A stretch of 64,000 nucleotides of DNA from Prorocentrum cordatum (taxonomy: Eukaryota; Sar; Dinophyceae; Prorocentrales; Prorocentraceae): contig CAUYUJ010018715.1 of NCBI GenBank assembly GCA_963575745.1, positions 649,699 to 713,698 on the forward strand. Reading direction: 5' to 3'. This document shows, one piece after another, positions 32,330 through 43,190 of the stretch. Below the pieces are notes generated by a model. That model was given only the letters and a program-made list of their open reading frames with translations, did no database searches and had not been told where the DNA came from. The stretch's first letter is position 1; each line of letters opens with the position of its first letter. Both the position numbers and the translations under genes were made by a program.

Positions 32330-32870
32330 GGTCTCCGCAAGGTCCCCCAGAGTGCTCCAGACGCCCCGGAATCGGTCCAAGAGGCCCCGAGTCGCCGACA
32401 GATCGTTCCAAGACGCCTAAGATGGCCTCCAGACAGTCCCAGAAGCGCCAAGAAGCTCCAAGAGGGCCTCAAGAGGCCCTCCAAGAAGGCCCAAAGAAGT
32501 ACAATTCGCACCATTCCCAAAAGAGAACGTATATACATGTCCCGCATCTTCGAATTCTGACGCTTTACACCGTTCAATATTGCCTAGGAGGCCCTCAAAA
32601 TCGCCACAAAACGGCTCAACATGCCTTCAAGATGAACCCAAGACGGCCACAGAGCGCTGCAAGACAGCCCAAAAGGCTCCTCAAGACGGCTCCAGAGGCT
32701 CCCAGAAGACCCCAAGAGCGCTACTACGAGCTACCATGTCTGGCCCTTTCCCGCCGGATCGCTCACGAGACCGCCAGCAGGGCCCCAAAACACTCCAAGA
32801 GGCCCCAAAATTCTAGCCCAAGAAGGTCCCAAGAGGCTAACAAGGGGCCTCCCAAGAAACCCCACGATGT
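32330..32870. repeat. Degenerate CCAAGAGGCCC minisatellite, long block
   Basis: About 540 bp of words such as CCAAGAGGCCC, CCAAGACGCC and CCCAGAAG spaced 10-20 bp. Related to 690-805 and to blocks at 52-54.5 kb. Confidence 0.6.
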
Positions 32871-32959
32871 ATCTCAGAGACCCGTCTTGTCGATGACCCA
32901 GTTTCGCCTTAAGAGTTCCCCAAGTGACCTTCCACAGGCCTCCTCCTCATCATCCTCTG

Positions 32960-33360
32960 ATTCCTCATCCTAATCTGTTTCGCCACGAGCACGCCCACAC
33001 CATTGGCACGCATTAGCCTCACAGGGAAATTTCAAGTCCCCGCGTCGTGAGAAGATCGCGGAGGGTTTTGGTAAGCAGTTGTCAGCCTCCGGGAGCCCTC
33101 AACCAGCCCTGGAGTCGTTACAAAACAACTCGGGATGAACAGCCAGTCCTGAAGAAGGTCTCCGACCTCTGGAGGCCTCACACAGCGTGCCGAATACCAC
33201 GCCTCAAAAACCTGGATGACCTCCCTGCGGCTCAGCAATCCGCACGAACACTCGGTAGATTATCGGCAGAGACAATATGAGCCGGCGGAATGAACGAAGC
33301 GAGGTAATAATCCAGATTCCGCAGCTCCCCACACATTACCTTTCCCTGAGCGCGTTCCGC
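32960..33360. other. No gene recognised
   Basis: No domain or repeat partner noticed. Confidence 0.35.
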
Positions 33361-33362
33361 CA

Positions 33363-33542
33363 ATGGCGACGACCGCGACGCCTTCGACGACGACGCCGAC
33401 GACGACGAAAACGACGACGACGATGAAAACGACGAAAACGACGACGACGTTGACGACGACGATGAAAACGACGACGACGATGAAAACGACGAAAACGACG
33501 ACGACGACGACGACGACGAAAACGACGACGACGACGATGAAA

Positions 33543-33622
<80 letters not shown>

Positions 33623-33635
33623 ACGACGACGGACG
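33363..33635. repeat. (GAC)n microsatellite
   Basis: GACGACGAC with ATGAAAACGAC interruptions at regular intervals. Frames on both strands are open and low-complexity. Confidence 0.95.
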
Positions 33636-33785
33636 ACGGCGTGGCGGCACTCCTGGCCCTCCCGCTGGCGCTGCAGGGCCGCCCCCGCCGCCTCCTGCAG
33701 CAGCGCGCGCTGCTCCGCCAGCGCCTGCTCCGCCGCGCGGGTGCGCGCGCCCTGCTCCGCCACCCTCGCGCGCCACCTCCGGGCT

Positions 33786-33905
33786 GTGCGAAAGGGGGGG
33801 ATAGCAACGGGGGGGGGGGGGTGAGAATCAGCTCGCGCAGCTGCTTATCCTGGGCATGCATCGAGGAATGGGCCCCTCGATGGGGCCGACACCGGCCACA
33901 TGCCG
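33786..33905 (+). repeat. GCGAAAGGGGGGGATAGCAA dispersed repeat, copy 1
   Basis: Blocks GCGAAAGGGGGGGATAGCAA, ATCAGCTC, GC-rich, then GCATGCATCGAGGAATGGGC. Copies at 41320-41470 and 50234-50365. Confidence 0.75.
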
Positions 33906-34174
33906 CACACTTCGTCACCCCACCCCTTTCCCAATTTCCCCCCGTTCGTCCGGCCCGACACCTCCCCGCCTCGGCCTCGAGCTCCGCCAGCCCCCGCCGC
34001 GCGGGCTCCAGCTCCAGGTCCTGCGGGGGGCAGCGCGCCCGGGCCCGGCGCGCATGGGCTCTCGGGCTCGAGCGGCCCCGGCCGCATCGGGCCGCGCCGC
34101 ATCTCGGGCCGCATATCGGGCCGCGTCGGCTTCGCACCGGCTCGGTCGCGCCGGGAGGCGCAGCAGCGCCACGC

Positions 34175-34340
34175 ATAGGTGGCCACATGCGAGCCCCACC
34201 CCCATACCCCCCACGATTTCTGAGGGGGAAGGTGGGTTCACTTCGCTCGGGAGCTCCCGAGCGAAGTGAACCCCACCCTCCCCCTCAGAAATCGTGGGGG
34301 GTAGGGGTGGGGTTCGCGTGTGGCCCCCTAACGCAGGCCT
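34175..34340. repeat. Long palindrome centred at 34253/34254
   Basis: CCACGATTTCTGAGGGGG... (34211-34253) pairs with 34254-34297 with one mismatch and one indel, centre GAGCTC, essentially no loop. Imperfect pairing extends outward through CCCCAC-CCCTACCCCCC to at least GTGGCCAC near 34180. Confidence 0.9.
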
Positions 34341-34439
34341 CCGGCCGCACCGCATCGCGGGAGCAGCGGGATCTAATCGGCTCGGGAGGGCCGGAACCAA
34401 CATGCAGTCGGCTATAGACGGGGTCGACACGGGCCCTGC

Positions 34440-34570
34440 AGCGGGGGACGCGTCGACTGGAGATCGGCGCCACGTCGACGACAGATGTAAGCGACAGGCT
34501 CCCGACAGCGAGTCCTAGCGCTCCCGGGCGGGCTGGGCTAGCGGGCCCCGATCGGCGATGAAAGAGCGAT
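34440..34570. repeat. GCGGGCTGGGCT dispersed repeat
   Basis: GTCGACGACAGAT, CCGACAGCGAGTCC and GGGCGGGCTGGGCT occur in the same order at 56030-56130. A looser relative lies at 60735-60930. Confidence 0.5.
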
Positions 34571-34606
34571 AGGGGGTCGGTGCGTTCGCCCCCGTGCGCG
34601 GGTTCT

Positions 34607-34740
34607 GGGTGTTTCTCGGGCCATGCTTCGGGCCTCCGGCGGCTGTTCGGGACGAGCCCAGCGCCCCTGGAAAGCTCTCGGCGAGGCGAAGCTGCTGGAG
34701 AGCACCCCGAGGATGGAAGACCGCTGGGAACTAACGAACG
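34607..34740 (+). repeat. CTTCGGGCC...AGCTGCTGGAGAGC dispersed repeat, copy 1
   Basis: Blocks CTTCGGGCCTCCGGCGGC, TTCGGGACGA, ACGAGGCG-AGCTGCTGGA and GAGCACCCCGAGG. Copies at 50053-50175, 54190-54300 and 62363-62475. Confidence 0.7.
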
Positions 34741-35057
34741 CGCCCGACAACCTTGAAAACCTTGAACCTCGAACCTGTCGTGTCGATACATGCCCCCCCC
34801 TGAGCCTGCGGTCAGGAGCCTGCGACCCGCTGTGCCCTGCAAGCGCACGGCGAGTCGCCCCGCTCTGCGTCATCTCGGGAGGTTGGGCAGAGCTCGGGAC
34901 GTGGAAAGCCTATAGGGACTGAAACGTGGCGGAGGGACACGCTATCCAAAAGTTCCCGACCGCACACCCCTCTTTCGGCGGTGGACAAACCTCCCTTTAG
35001 TAAATTACACCTGAGAAAACCCAATCAATGAATGGTTTGAACATTAATACTGTGGAT

Positions 35058-35295
35058 ATTGAGATCGATTGTGAGATCGATAGTGGAATCGATAGCGAGG
35101 AGGATTATAAGGTCGATCGTGAGACTGGAGTGAAATCGATTCAATGAGATCGATCGTGAGATCGATCGCGAGATCGCTCATGCGAGCTCTAGTGAGATCG
35201 CTTGTGAGGTCGATAGTGAGATCGATTGAGAGATCGATGGTGAGATCGATAGAGAAATGGGTAATGAGATCGATGGTGAGACCGATCGATAAGAA
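35058..35295. repeat. GAGATCGAT minisatellite
   Basis: About 20 degenerate units of roughly 12 bp around GTGAGATCGAT. Very rich in the palindromes GATC and ATCGAT. Confidence 0.9.
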
Positions 35296-35302
35296 GATCG
35301 AC

Positions 35303-35500
35303 CAGGAACCCGGGAACCCAGGAACCTCGCCGCCCTCCGAAATCGGCCCGGAACCCGGAACCAATAACCTGGGAACCTGGAACCGGGAACCCGGGAACCC
35401 AGCGTGCGACCAAAATCGGCGGGAAACTTTCGCCAAATCATTCAACTTCCGCGAGGACCCCTTCAGTGCAAGCACTGACTGGGGAAACACCTTTCAATGA
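35303..35500 (+). repeat. Dispersed repeat shared with 46975-47150
   Basis: GAACCCGGGAACCC arrays, AAATCGGCCCGGAAC, CGGCGGGAAACTTTCGCC, then GGACCCCTTCAGTGCAAGCA. Confidence 0.85.
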
Positions 35501-36375
35501 AAACGGTCCTAGCTAGGACACAGACCGACGGACGTGGACCCGCAAAAATGACGGCCGCGACGCCCTCTCGCGAGCCGAAGACGGCCAATTCGCTGATCGA
35601 CGTGTCAGGGTACAGTCGGGGCGCTGAAGAAGGAACCCTTCTCGTTGGCGAGGGGCTTGGTGTTCCTTGATTGTTTTACAGATTGCGTTTGGTTTTCCAT
35701 GGGAGATCGAAGTTTAACTTATGGGAAAAAAGGGGCCTCGTTCCTTATTTAGGGTTCCTTAGGTCAACGCCCCGACTGTAGGAGGTCAATCAACCTCCGA
35801 CCTTACCAGTTCCCCTGAGGTCCACCCGCCCAATCTTCGCGCGGATGGCCGCGTCCAGGCGCAGCCGCCGCTCGGCACCCGCGGCGAGGCGCGCCTCCTG
35901 CTCCCGCAGCGACGCCGGGGGCGCGCCCGCCGCGTGCCGCGGCGAGCCGCCCTCCGGCGTGGCCGCGTCCTTTCTTTGGGGGAGAGCAGCGGTGCGGTGA
36001 CCGCCCGTGCGGGGACGTCGGGATCCCCAGCTGGGAAGGCGCAAACCCCCCCGCACCCCCCAGTCCCGACCCCCTCCCCGAACCCGCGAACCAAGGGCGT
36101 CGGGCCAAGGGGCGGGTGTGGACTCTCGGGGCCCGGGCAGGGAGAAGACGCCCCCACCGGCCGGTCTCCCCGCCCCTTGTGGATCGTATTGGCTCGGGGA
36201 TGGGAGTTGGGACTGGGGCTGGCCACTGGCCTCGCCGCGAGGTCCGTCGCCGCACGGCCCCGGGAACCCTGGGGGCCCCGGGTGGCCCCTGCGACGACCT
36301 CGGCCGCACCGGCCCACAGAATCCCCCGAGAAAACCGTGCGGGCGCCCCGAGGCCCCATGGTACGGGCTCCCTCC
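35501..36375. other. No gene recognised
   Basis: GC-rich with overlapping open frames in several registers. A minus frame near 35820-35920 reads REQEARLAAGAERRLRLD and DAAIRAKIGRVDLRG, helix-like, but nothing supports it as a gene. Confidence 0.3.
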
Positions 36376-36700
36376 CTGCGGCCCTATGGGCCCTTCCCCC
36401 CAGGACCAGCTCCTCCTCTAGAGTTGTGTCTCGACATTCCAGGGTCCTGGGCCCTGGGCCCTTCCCCCATGATCCACGGCTTCGTCCCGACCTGTTTTCA
36501 GACAAAACCCAGGGAGACCCCGGATGGCCCCGGGAAGCCAAACAACCGATTGAAAAACATCAGCCCCGGGCCCTTCCCCCAGGACCGATTCTGCATCCTG
36601 ACTTGGCCTCCGACATTCCAGGGGCCCCATGGACGGCCCCGGAAGCGAACAAACAGCAAAGAAAAACCTTCGCCCCGTTCCCCTCAGGATCACTCTTCCT
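36376..36700 (+). repeat. Imperfect tandem repeat with CCCTTCCCCCA
   Basis: Two to three units of roughly 100-150 bp carrying GGGCCCTTCCCCCAGGAC and CGACATTCCAGGG-CC. Confidence 0.55.
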
Positions 36701-37290
36701 TCCTGGCGAAGGATGTGGTCACCACATCGTTTGGGGGTCCCCAAGTCTTCGGCAGCGCTGGCCTCGCCGCCGCCATCAGCCCCTGGCGAAGCGGCGCCCA
36801 CCCTCGGAGGAACAGAACGTGGAACGGATACAAACTTTCGGTGGGACGCCTGAGGGCATGAATTGGACGGGTCCTGCGAGGTGTCGCCAGTGGCCGCCCG
36901 TGACCGCCTCGGGGCCGCCTCGTGCGCTGGGCGGGCCTGGCGAAGTTTCGCCATATTGCCGCCCGCAGCTGCATCTCGGTTGCACCTCGCATGCTGCACC
37001 ACATGCAGCTGACCACACACAGCTGGCACCACGCAGCTTGCACGTCCACAGCTTGCACCAGCTTACCGCTTGGGGCCCACGCCGGCCAACATGTGGCGGG
37101 CCCTGGAACCACGGAACCAAAAAACCTTGCCATCCCTGGGGGGGGGGGGCAATTGTTACTTCCGCCTGCCGCCAGCGTCCGCCGGCTGAGGCGCCCTCGT
37201 TTTGCCTGCGCCGCCTTCCGCCGGCCTTCCGCCGCCTTCCGACGAGGAAAAACTGCAGCAAACCCCTCTCGATCCTCGAAAGTGGGTCCG
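36701..37290. other. No gene recognised
   Basis: Contains a short GCAGCTTGCACC/CAGCTGACC-type repeat at 36965-37065 and a CCGCCTTCCGCC repeat at 37205-37245. The latter motif also occurs at 46440-46500 and 49735-49815. Confidence 0.4.
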
Positions 37291-37295
37291 AGGCG

Positions 37296-37322
37296 GATAT
37301 ATATATATATATATATATATAT
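37296..37322. repeat. (TA)n microsatellite
   Basis: About 13 TA units. Confidence 0.95.
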
Positions 37323-37509
37323 ACCCATCGCCTGGAAACCGACGCTCTGGGGACCAAACGTGCGGTGGACATGGATATATTTTGACCCCTGGAGGCCAAA
37401 TGTAACGTGTTCAGATCCACCGCCTGTGGAGGTCCCAATCCATCCTCCGGGCAGTGGTATGTATAAATCGCCGGCTCGAAAGTAAGGCCGTTTCTGGAAC
37501 GCCTCATTC

Positions 37510-37605
37510 ACAGACCCCCGACGTCATGATTTTTCATGGCGTCGGCCCCCAGATAGCTCTCGACCGCCTCCCGGGGCCCGCTTTTCATCCCGAGCCTCGT
37601 GCTTG
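37510..37605 (+). repeat. CCGACGTCATGA dispersed repeat, single copy
   Basis: ACCCCCGACGTCATGATTTT, CATGGCGTCGGCCCCCAGA and TTTTCATCCCGAG match the unit tandemly repeated at 46548-46840. An inverted fragment lies at 38265-38295 and a weaker one at 31925-31950. Confidence 0.8.
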
Positions 37606-37619
37606 ACAGTCCTGGGGCC

Positions 37620-38595
37620 TGGTCAGGGCCTCGAGATGCCGACAACTATGCAAGACCTCCGTCTAGACTTCTGGCTACACTTTTAAGATTGACCTTGGGT
37701 TAAGGGTGACTTTTGGTACGCGGTTTCTTGGGGGCCGCGGGGGGGACCAGACACAGTCGCAGCAGGCCGCTGCTATCGCATCGCGCTCGGCGATCGGGAG
37801 GCCCCCCTGGGCCCGCGCCAGGTCCTTACGGCGAACGGTCCCTCTCACGTGTCGCCGTTTCTCTCGAGACGCCACGTGTCCGGGCTTGCTGCTCGCATCC
37901 TGGCGGTGCCCCCGCCGCCGCCCTCCGCCCCGGGCGCGGCAGGCGGCTCCCGCCCGTCGCAGGCCTCGCCCCCTGCGGGCGCGGAGCCCGCCGGGGCCAG
38001 CTCGGGGGCGGCGGCCTGCCCCCCCGCGGCCGCCGCGGGCGCGGGCGCGGGCGCCAGCGCGGCCTGGTGAACGGCGACGTCCGGCTGCCTGGCGCGGGGA
38101 GAAAAAGCCCGAAACCAGACCCCATCGAGAAATCAGGACGGAAAGGGTTTTCTATGCATTCCGCCTCCAGTGGCCATTACCGGGCCTCGGGGCCCTCAAG
38201 CACGACTCAGGGCGAATCGCTTGTCCTTGGGAACGGGTCGAGACCTCGGAGCCGATGTTATGAAAAAATCATGACGTCGGGGGTCTGGGAACTGCGATAC
38301 CACCACCACCAGGGACCCTCAGCGCCAGGAGCCAGGGGGTCCCCCTCTGATAGTGTGCCCCCCCCCATCTCGCTCGAGGCATCGCATATCCCCATCTCGG
38401 GAAGGCATCTCGGTCCTTCTCGCTGGACGTGGCCCCCCTGGTGGTGGTGTCGTTTCTCTTTCCCCCGAAACGGAAGCGGGCTCGGAAGCATTGGGAAGCA
38501 GTTCCTGGGAGGTCTTCGTAGGCCCGATGCAGGGGCCATGGAGCAAGAATCGCCCCAAACAGAGGATTGAGCCCTGGGGGAAGCATGACGGTGAG
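37620..38595. other. No gene recognised
   Basis: 37895-38070 is a very GC-rich stretch whose plus frame is Pro/Ala/Gly-rich. The rest has no domain. Confidence 0.35.
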
Positions 38596-38597
38596 GA

Positions 38598-38600
<3 letters not shown>

Positions 38601-38653
<53 letters not shown>

Positions 38654-38770
38654 ATATATATGTATGAGACTCGCGGGTCCCTGTATTTTTCCTATACATA
38701 TTTTTACATACGTACACACACATATATATACATATATATATATATACACATATACACACTTATACACACT
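38601..38770. repeat. (TC)n followed by TATATG/CACATA repeats
   Basis: About 24 TC units (38601-38648), then TATATATATGTATG and CACACACATATATATA sequence to 38770. Confidence 0.95.
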
Positions 38771-38839
38771 AGCGGGCGCGAGCGCCCTTGTTTGTATTCG
38801 CCATGCACCGAGCGGGAGGGACCCCCAGGAGCGAGCACC

Positions 38840-40578
38840 TCAAAACAGGCCGCGCTCGTCCTCCTGGGGCCCACGGACCCCGCGCGCAGCCGCAGCGCGT
38901 TCGGCGCGGGCCATTCGGCCGTGGTTCCTCGCCGCCGCCAGGGACCCGAAGCCGTACGCCCGCGCCACGCTCTCCAGCGGCGGTAGGATCAGCTGGCTTG
39001 CCGCCGCAGCGCCCGCGCCTGGGCCAAGCACCGCACCTGCGGCCTCTCGTACCGAGGGTTCGCATGCGCTGCCGCGGCCCACCGCCTCCCGCTCTACATC
39101 GCCGGCGACCCTGAGGTTGACCGCCCAGCGCGCCCGCGTGGCCACCGTCGGCGGCTGGAGGTCACCGAACGCCTCCTTCGTGCCTGGGAGGATCCTCCTG
39201 TCGAGGTCGTTCCTCGCCCGGGCGCGCGAGCCGCTCTTGGCCCGATGCTCCGCGCCGAAGCACTGGTCGCGCAGCCGTTTGTGCGCCATCCTCGGCGCCC
39301 TGGCGTACTTGAAGCACGCCGTGCACACGACGAAGGGTTCCGCAGTCTTGCTGAACACCTGGCCCTCCATGACTTGGTGCCCGTGGACCGCCCACGGCCG
39401 CGAGCACGCCGCGCCAGCCTCCAGCTTCGGTTCCTGGGCCGCGGCCTGCGGCCCCGCCTCGCCTGGCTGTGCGCGCTCCAGCTGCAGCCTGCGGGACACC
39501 CGCCGCAAGGCCTCGGCCGCCGTCTAGCCATCGGGCACCTGCGAGGCCGCGGGCAGGGTGGAGGGCGGGGCCGCCGCTGGGCGCTTGCGAGCGGCCGTCG
39601 GCCTGCCTCCGCCTGGAACAGCAGGGGCGCTGGCCGAGCTGGGGGCCGTGCTGGAGGCCGACGCCGCCGCAAGCGCCACCGCCGCCCCCGCAGCCGCTGC
39701 ACGCCCAGCGCCGCTGCGCGCCGTGCTGGCCTCCGCCGCGTCCGTCACTCCGTCGCCGAAGTAGCCCAGGTCGATGTCCTCCAGGGCCTATGTCGGCCAG
39801 CAGTCGCGGCACCCTTGGTCCGAGATGTGGGCCTCAATCTCGGCGGCGAAACGGCAGGCCTCTCGGGCGCGCGCCAGCAGCCCGTTCAGCACCAGGAGGT
39901 GCTCGCCCGCTGGAGCCTGCAGCGCCGCGCCTCCTCGGCCCGCTTGTCCGCGATCGTGTTGCCCTCGCGCTCCAAGGCCGTGATCTCGCCTCTGACGACC
40001 GCCGCCTCCGAGGTGTGGGCAGGGATGTGCTTTACATCGATCCCTTCCGTTCAGTCCCCCACCCTGGCCCAGAGGTGGGAGTGAGGCGACGAAAGTCCTC
40101 GGGTCCTGGGAATGTCCCTGATGCAGTCCACAGTGCCCTTGCAGTCGCAGTGCAGGGTGAAGCGCCCGACGATCTGCGCGAGCGCCAGCACAGCCGCGTA
40201 GTCCCAGCCCGCGCGCGCCGACATGCTTGGCAGCAGCTCGGGCGGGACCGCCCCCCACGCTTGGGCCAGCACCTGGCCGCTGGCCGAGATCACGATGACC
40301 GACCAGCCAGCGCAGCGCAGCGAGGTGAAGCTCCCATGCACGCAGGAGCCGTCGGTGAACACCAGCGTCCCGTCCGCCACCGCCATGGGGCTCTCCCAGC
40401 CAGCTTGGCGCCACTCCCAATGCACCTGCCAGCGGGGCCGCTGGAGAAGCGACGAGGCGTCCACGAAGACGGTGAGGACATGTTTTAACTCTTCGAGGGT
40501 GGGCGGACCCACCCGTGATTCGAATATCGTGAACAGAGGCGCGGGCGGGGCCCCCAAGAACAAGCCCACAGCCTAGGG
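38840..40578 (-). pseudogene. Retroelement 3' part: RNase H and zinc-finger tail
   Basis: From 40569 downward the frame reads LVFTDGSCVHGS (first Asp), CAGWSVIVISASGQ, then RAGWDYAAVLALA where the catalytic Glu seems replaced, and LHCDCKGTVDCI (Asp). A TGA at 40051-40053 follows. The same frame continues with VKHIPAHTSEAAVVRGEI and REGNTIADKRAEEARR, completing RNase H. A frameshift and further stops (near 39788; TAG at 39524-39526) lie in an Ala/Pro-rich linker. The last part has VVCTACFKYARAPRMAHKR and LRDQC, a C-x2-C...H...C zinc site typical of dinoflagellate LINE tails. No reverse transcriptase upstream. Confidence 0.65.
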
Positions 40579-41315
40579 CTCGTCCTCCCGGGGCCCACTG
40601 TCCCCGCGCGCGGTGAGGACACTGGATAAGGAACTCCTGGATAAGGAGCCCAGGGTCTGAAATCTGGTGGCACACCAATTGGGGCATGGCCAAGGATATC
40701 ACCGCCGCCGTTATCTGATAAGGAATTCCTCAGGGTCTGAGGCCTCCTGGGCACACCTCTTGGACACTGGGCCAGATTCGCCGCCCAGATTTCACACAGG
40801 GCTGGACAAGACCAGGAGGTATAATGCTGGAGTGGCCCAGTGGTCGACCACAGATACACCAGCGCCGAAGCTGAACTTGACCTCCCGTGGGAGTTGCACC
40901 CAAAGGAGCGGGCTCTGGATCCCAGGGGCCCTCCTCGAGACGAGCTTGTCGTCCCGAGTCTCTCCTTGTGACGGTCCCTGGGGCCCGAGAGGGCCCCGAG
41001 GGAGCCCGCAGGCGGCGAGAAGGGACCGACCGTCCCGGCATTCCTGCACTCAATGGGCCCTGGAAGCGGCAGGGCCGATTTTTTACCGTTTCCGAAAAAG
41101 TGCCCCTTGAGAATGGAAACGGCAGAAAAAACGGCGACCGGAAACGGCAACAAAAACATAAGCCCGATGTGATAAAACAAGGCAGCCCAAGCCAGAAATG
41201 CTCTAAGAGGCATCTCGGGGAAACCACAGAAGGCTCTCATAACATTGTTAGGCAGGCCTTTGGGCACGCCAGGACGCTTCGCCATTGCCTGAAGGCGGCG
41301 AACGATCGGGCTGGG
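40579..41315. other. No gene recognised
   Basis: Contains a short internal repeat at 40610-40760 (GGATAAGGA-CTCCT, CAGGGTCTGA and GG-CACACC occur twice). No domain. Confidence 0.4.
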
Positions 41316-41319
41316 CGAA

Positions 41320-41470
41320 AGGGGGGGATAGCAAAGGGGGGATCTGAAAACCAGCTCACGTGTAGCCGATTTTCCCGGCGCCTCCCGGCGCCGGGAGGCG
41401 GCCATGCATCGAGGAATGGGCCCCTCGGTGGGGCCGAAACCAGCTGCATGGGAGGGGGAGGAGGGCCCGA
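41320..41470 (+). repeat. GCGAAAGGGGGGGATAGCAA dispersed repeat, copy 2
   Basis: Same blocks as 33786-33905, plus a perfect CGGCGCCTCCC/GGGAGGCGCCG-type hairpin (CGCCTCCCGGCGCCGGGAGG) near 41380-41402. Confidence 0.8.
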
Positions 41471-41699
41471 AACGACCGCAGGGCCCGCTTGCAGCAGAGC
41501 CCGCGCTTTTTGCACACGGCGCGCTGCCTGCGCAGGCGCTCCAGCGTGCGCCGGAGGCCGTCGAGGGCCCGCCGCGCCTCCGCGTGCGCCTGCAGCTCCT
41601 GCTGCGGCGGCGCGCGCGAGGGGGCGTAATTATGGGGAGGGCGACGGGCTCCCTAGAAGGAAGGAGGCTGCCTCATGCTGTGCGAAGGGGGGCACTGGG

Positions 41700-41848
41700 G
41701 CACACAAATCAACGGACACAAAGAACCAGATTCCCCAGACATTTTCACATGTTTTCTGGGCTTCTGTCTTCCCCCCCCAACTTCACATATTTTCCAATAT
41801 TTTCCGGGGGATCGAGGATTAATTGTGCCTGTGTGTGTTTTCCCTACC
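41700..41848 (+). repeat. TTTTCTGGGCTT dispersed repeat, copy 1
   Basis: ACACAAAT, TTTTCTGGGCTTCTGTCTTC, CATATTTTCC, ATCGAGGAT and GTGCCTGTGTGTGTTTTCC. Copies at 51490-51670 and 63660-63830. AT-rich relative to neighbours. Confidence 0.8.
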
Positions 41849-41957
41849 TAGGCTCTGCCTAGAAGGGTTCTTACTCTCTTGGCTTAAAGGGGCCGGGCAG
41901 TGGGCTCCGCCCAGGGCGGTTCCCCCAGGATCCGCCCCGCGGTTCCCCCAGTTACGT
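41838..41957 (+). repeat. CCTAGGCTCTGCCTAGAAGG direct repeat, copy 1
   Basis: About 115 bp nearly identical to 42042-42155: GGCTCTGCCTAGAAGGGTTC, TTACTCTCTT, GGGGCCGGGCAGTGGGC and GGTTCCCCCAGGATCCGCC. Confidence 0.9.
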
Positions 41958-41969
41958 CTCCTTAGCGTA

Positions 41970-42950
41970 GCGTTGCTTATCTCATCTTAGCTTAGCTGAT
42001 TTCATCTTAGCTTAGCTTAGCTTCATCTTAGCTCAGGTTTATTCCCTACCGAGGCTCTGCCTAGAAGGGTTCTTACTCTCTTTGCTTAGAGGGGCCGGGC
42101 AGTGGGCCCCACCCTGGGCGGTTCCCCCAGGATCCGCCTCGCGGTTCCCCCAGTCCCCTGGGAGCTTTATCCTCAGCTTTAGCTTAGCTTTTGCTTAGCC
42201 TTAGATTAGCTGTAGCTTAGCTTTAGCTTAGCTTGAGCTTAGCTTTGGCGTAGCTTTAGCTTGGCTTCAGCGTAGCTGCTTAGCTTAGCTGTACCTTAGA
42301 TTTAGCTTAGATGTAGCTCACTTTTAGCTTAGCTTTACTTTAGCATTCGCTTAGCTTGAGCTTAGCTTTAGCTTAGCTTTAGCTTAGCGTTAGTTTAGCT
42401 TTAGCTTAGCTTCGTCTTAGATTTAGCTTAGCTCTAGCTCAGATTGAGCTAAGATTTATCTTAGCTTTAGCTTAGGTTTAGCTTAGCTTTAGCTTAGCTG
42501 TAGCTTAGCTGTAGCTTAGAGTAAGCTTGTAGTTAGCTTAGTTTTAGCTTAGCGTTAGCTTAGCTTTAGCTTAGCTTTAGCTTAGCTTTAGCTGAGCTGT
42601 AGCTTAGATTTAGCTTAGCTTTAGCCTAGCGTTCGCTTAGCTCTAGCTTAGCTTTAACTTAGTTTTAGCTTAGCTTTAGCTTAGCTGTAGCTTAGATTTA
42701 GCTTAGCTTGAGCTTAGCGTCAGCTTAGCTTGACCTTATATTGACCTTAGTTTTAGCTTAGCTTGAGCTTGGCTTTATATTAGCTTTAGTTTAGCTTTAG
42801 CTTAGCTTTAGCTTAGACTTAGCTTAGTTTCAGCTTAGCTTCAGCTCAGCTTTAGCTTAGCTTTATCCTAGCTTTAGCTTAGCTTTAGCTTGGCTGTAGC
42901 TTAGCTTTAGTGTTTAGCTTTAGCTTAGCTTTAGCTTAGCTTGACTGTTA
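41970..42950. repeat. TTAGCTTAGC minisatellite, ~980 bp
   Basis: Short degenerate units around TTTAGCTTAGC (mostly 11-12 bp), rich in AGCT palindromes, split near 42040-42155 by the second copy of the 115-bp direct repeat. Stops are frequent in all frames. Confidence 0.95.
42042..42155 (+). repeat. CCTAGGCTCTGCCTAGAAGG direct repeat, copy 2
   Basis: See copy 1 at 41838. Embedded in the TTAGC array. Confidence 0.9.
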
Positions 42951-43019
42951 CTACTAATGCTGCTTTCCTAGGGGCTCCAACTCCGAGGTAGGGTCGCACT
43001 GGGATAATTTTCCCTCCTG

Positions 43020-43190
43020 GATATGTTCCGGAGGGTTCCAAAGGGGGGGTTGGGGGAGGGGGTTCTCCAGGAGGGGTCCCCCAGGGGCTTCGCACCCCCT
43101 GTTTTGACAAGGCTCTGAGGCCCCTGGGGGGCTCTCTGGAAAACCCCCTCCCCCCAAACCCCCTTTGGAACCCTCCGGTATGTTCAATAG
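43020..43190. repeat. Inverted repeat with ~48-bp arms
   Basis: ATGTTCCGGAGGGTTCCAAA... (43022-43070) pairs with ...TTTGGAACCCTCCGGTATGTT (43137-43183) with few mismatches, around a ~65-bp spacer. MITE-like. Confidence 0.8.

Noticed and set aside
33232-34188. A 318-codon minus frame rich in serine
   Set aside because: Ser/Arg/Val runs come from the (GAC)n microsatellite; the remainder is the GC-rich flank of the palindrome.
36690-37511. A 273-codon minus frame with a TA-repeat-coded YIYIYI stretch
   Set aside because: It crosses a (TA)n microsatellite and CCGCC repeats and has overlapping open frames of similar length; no domain.
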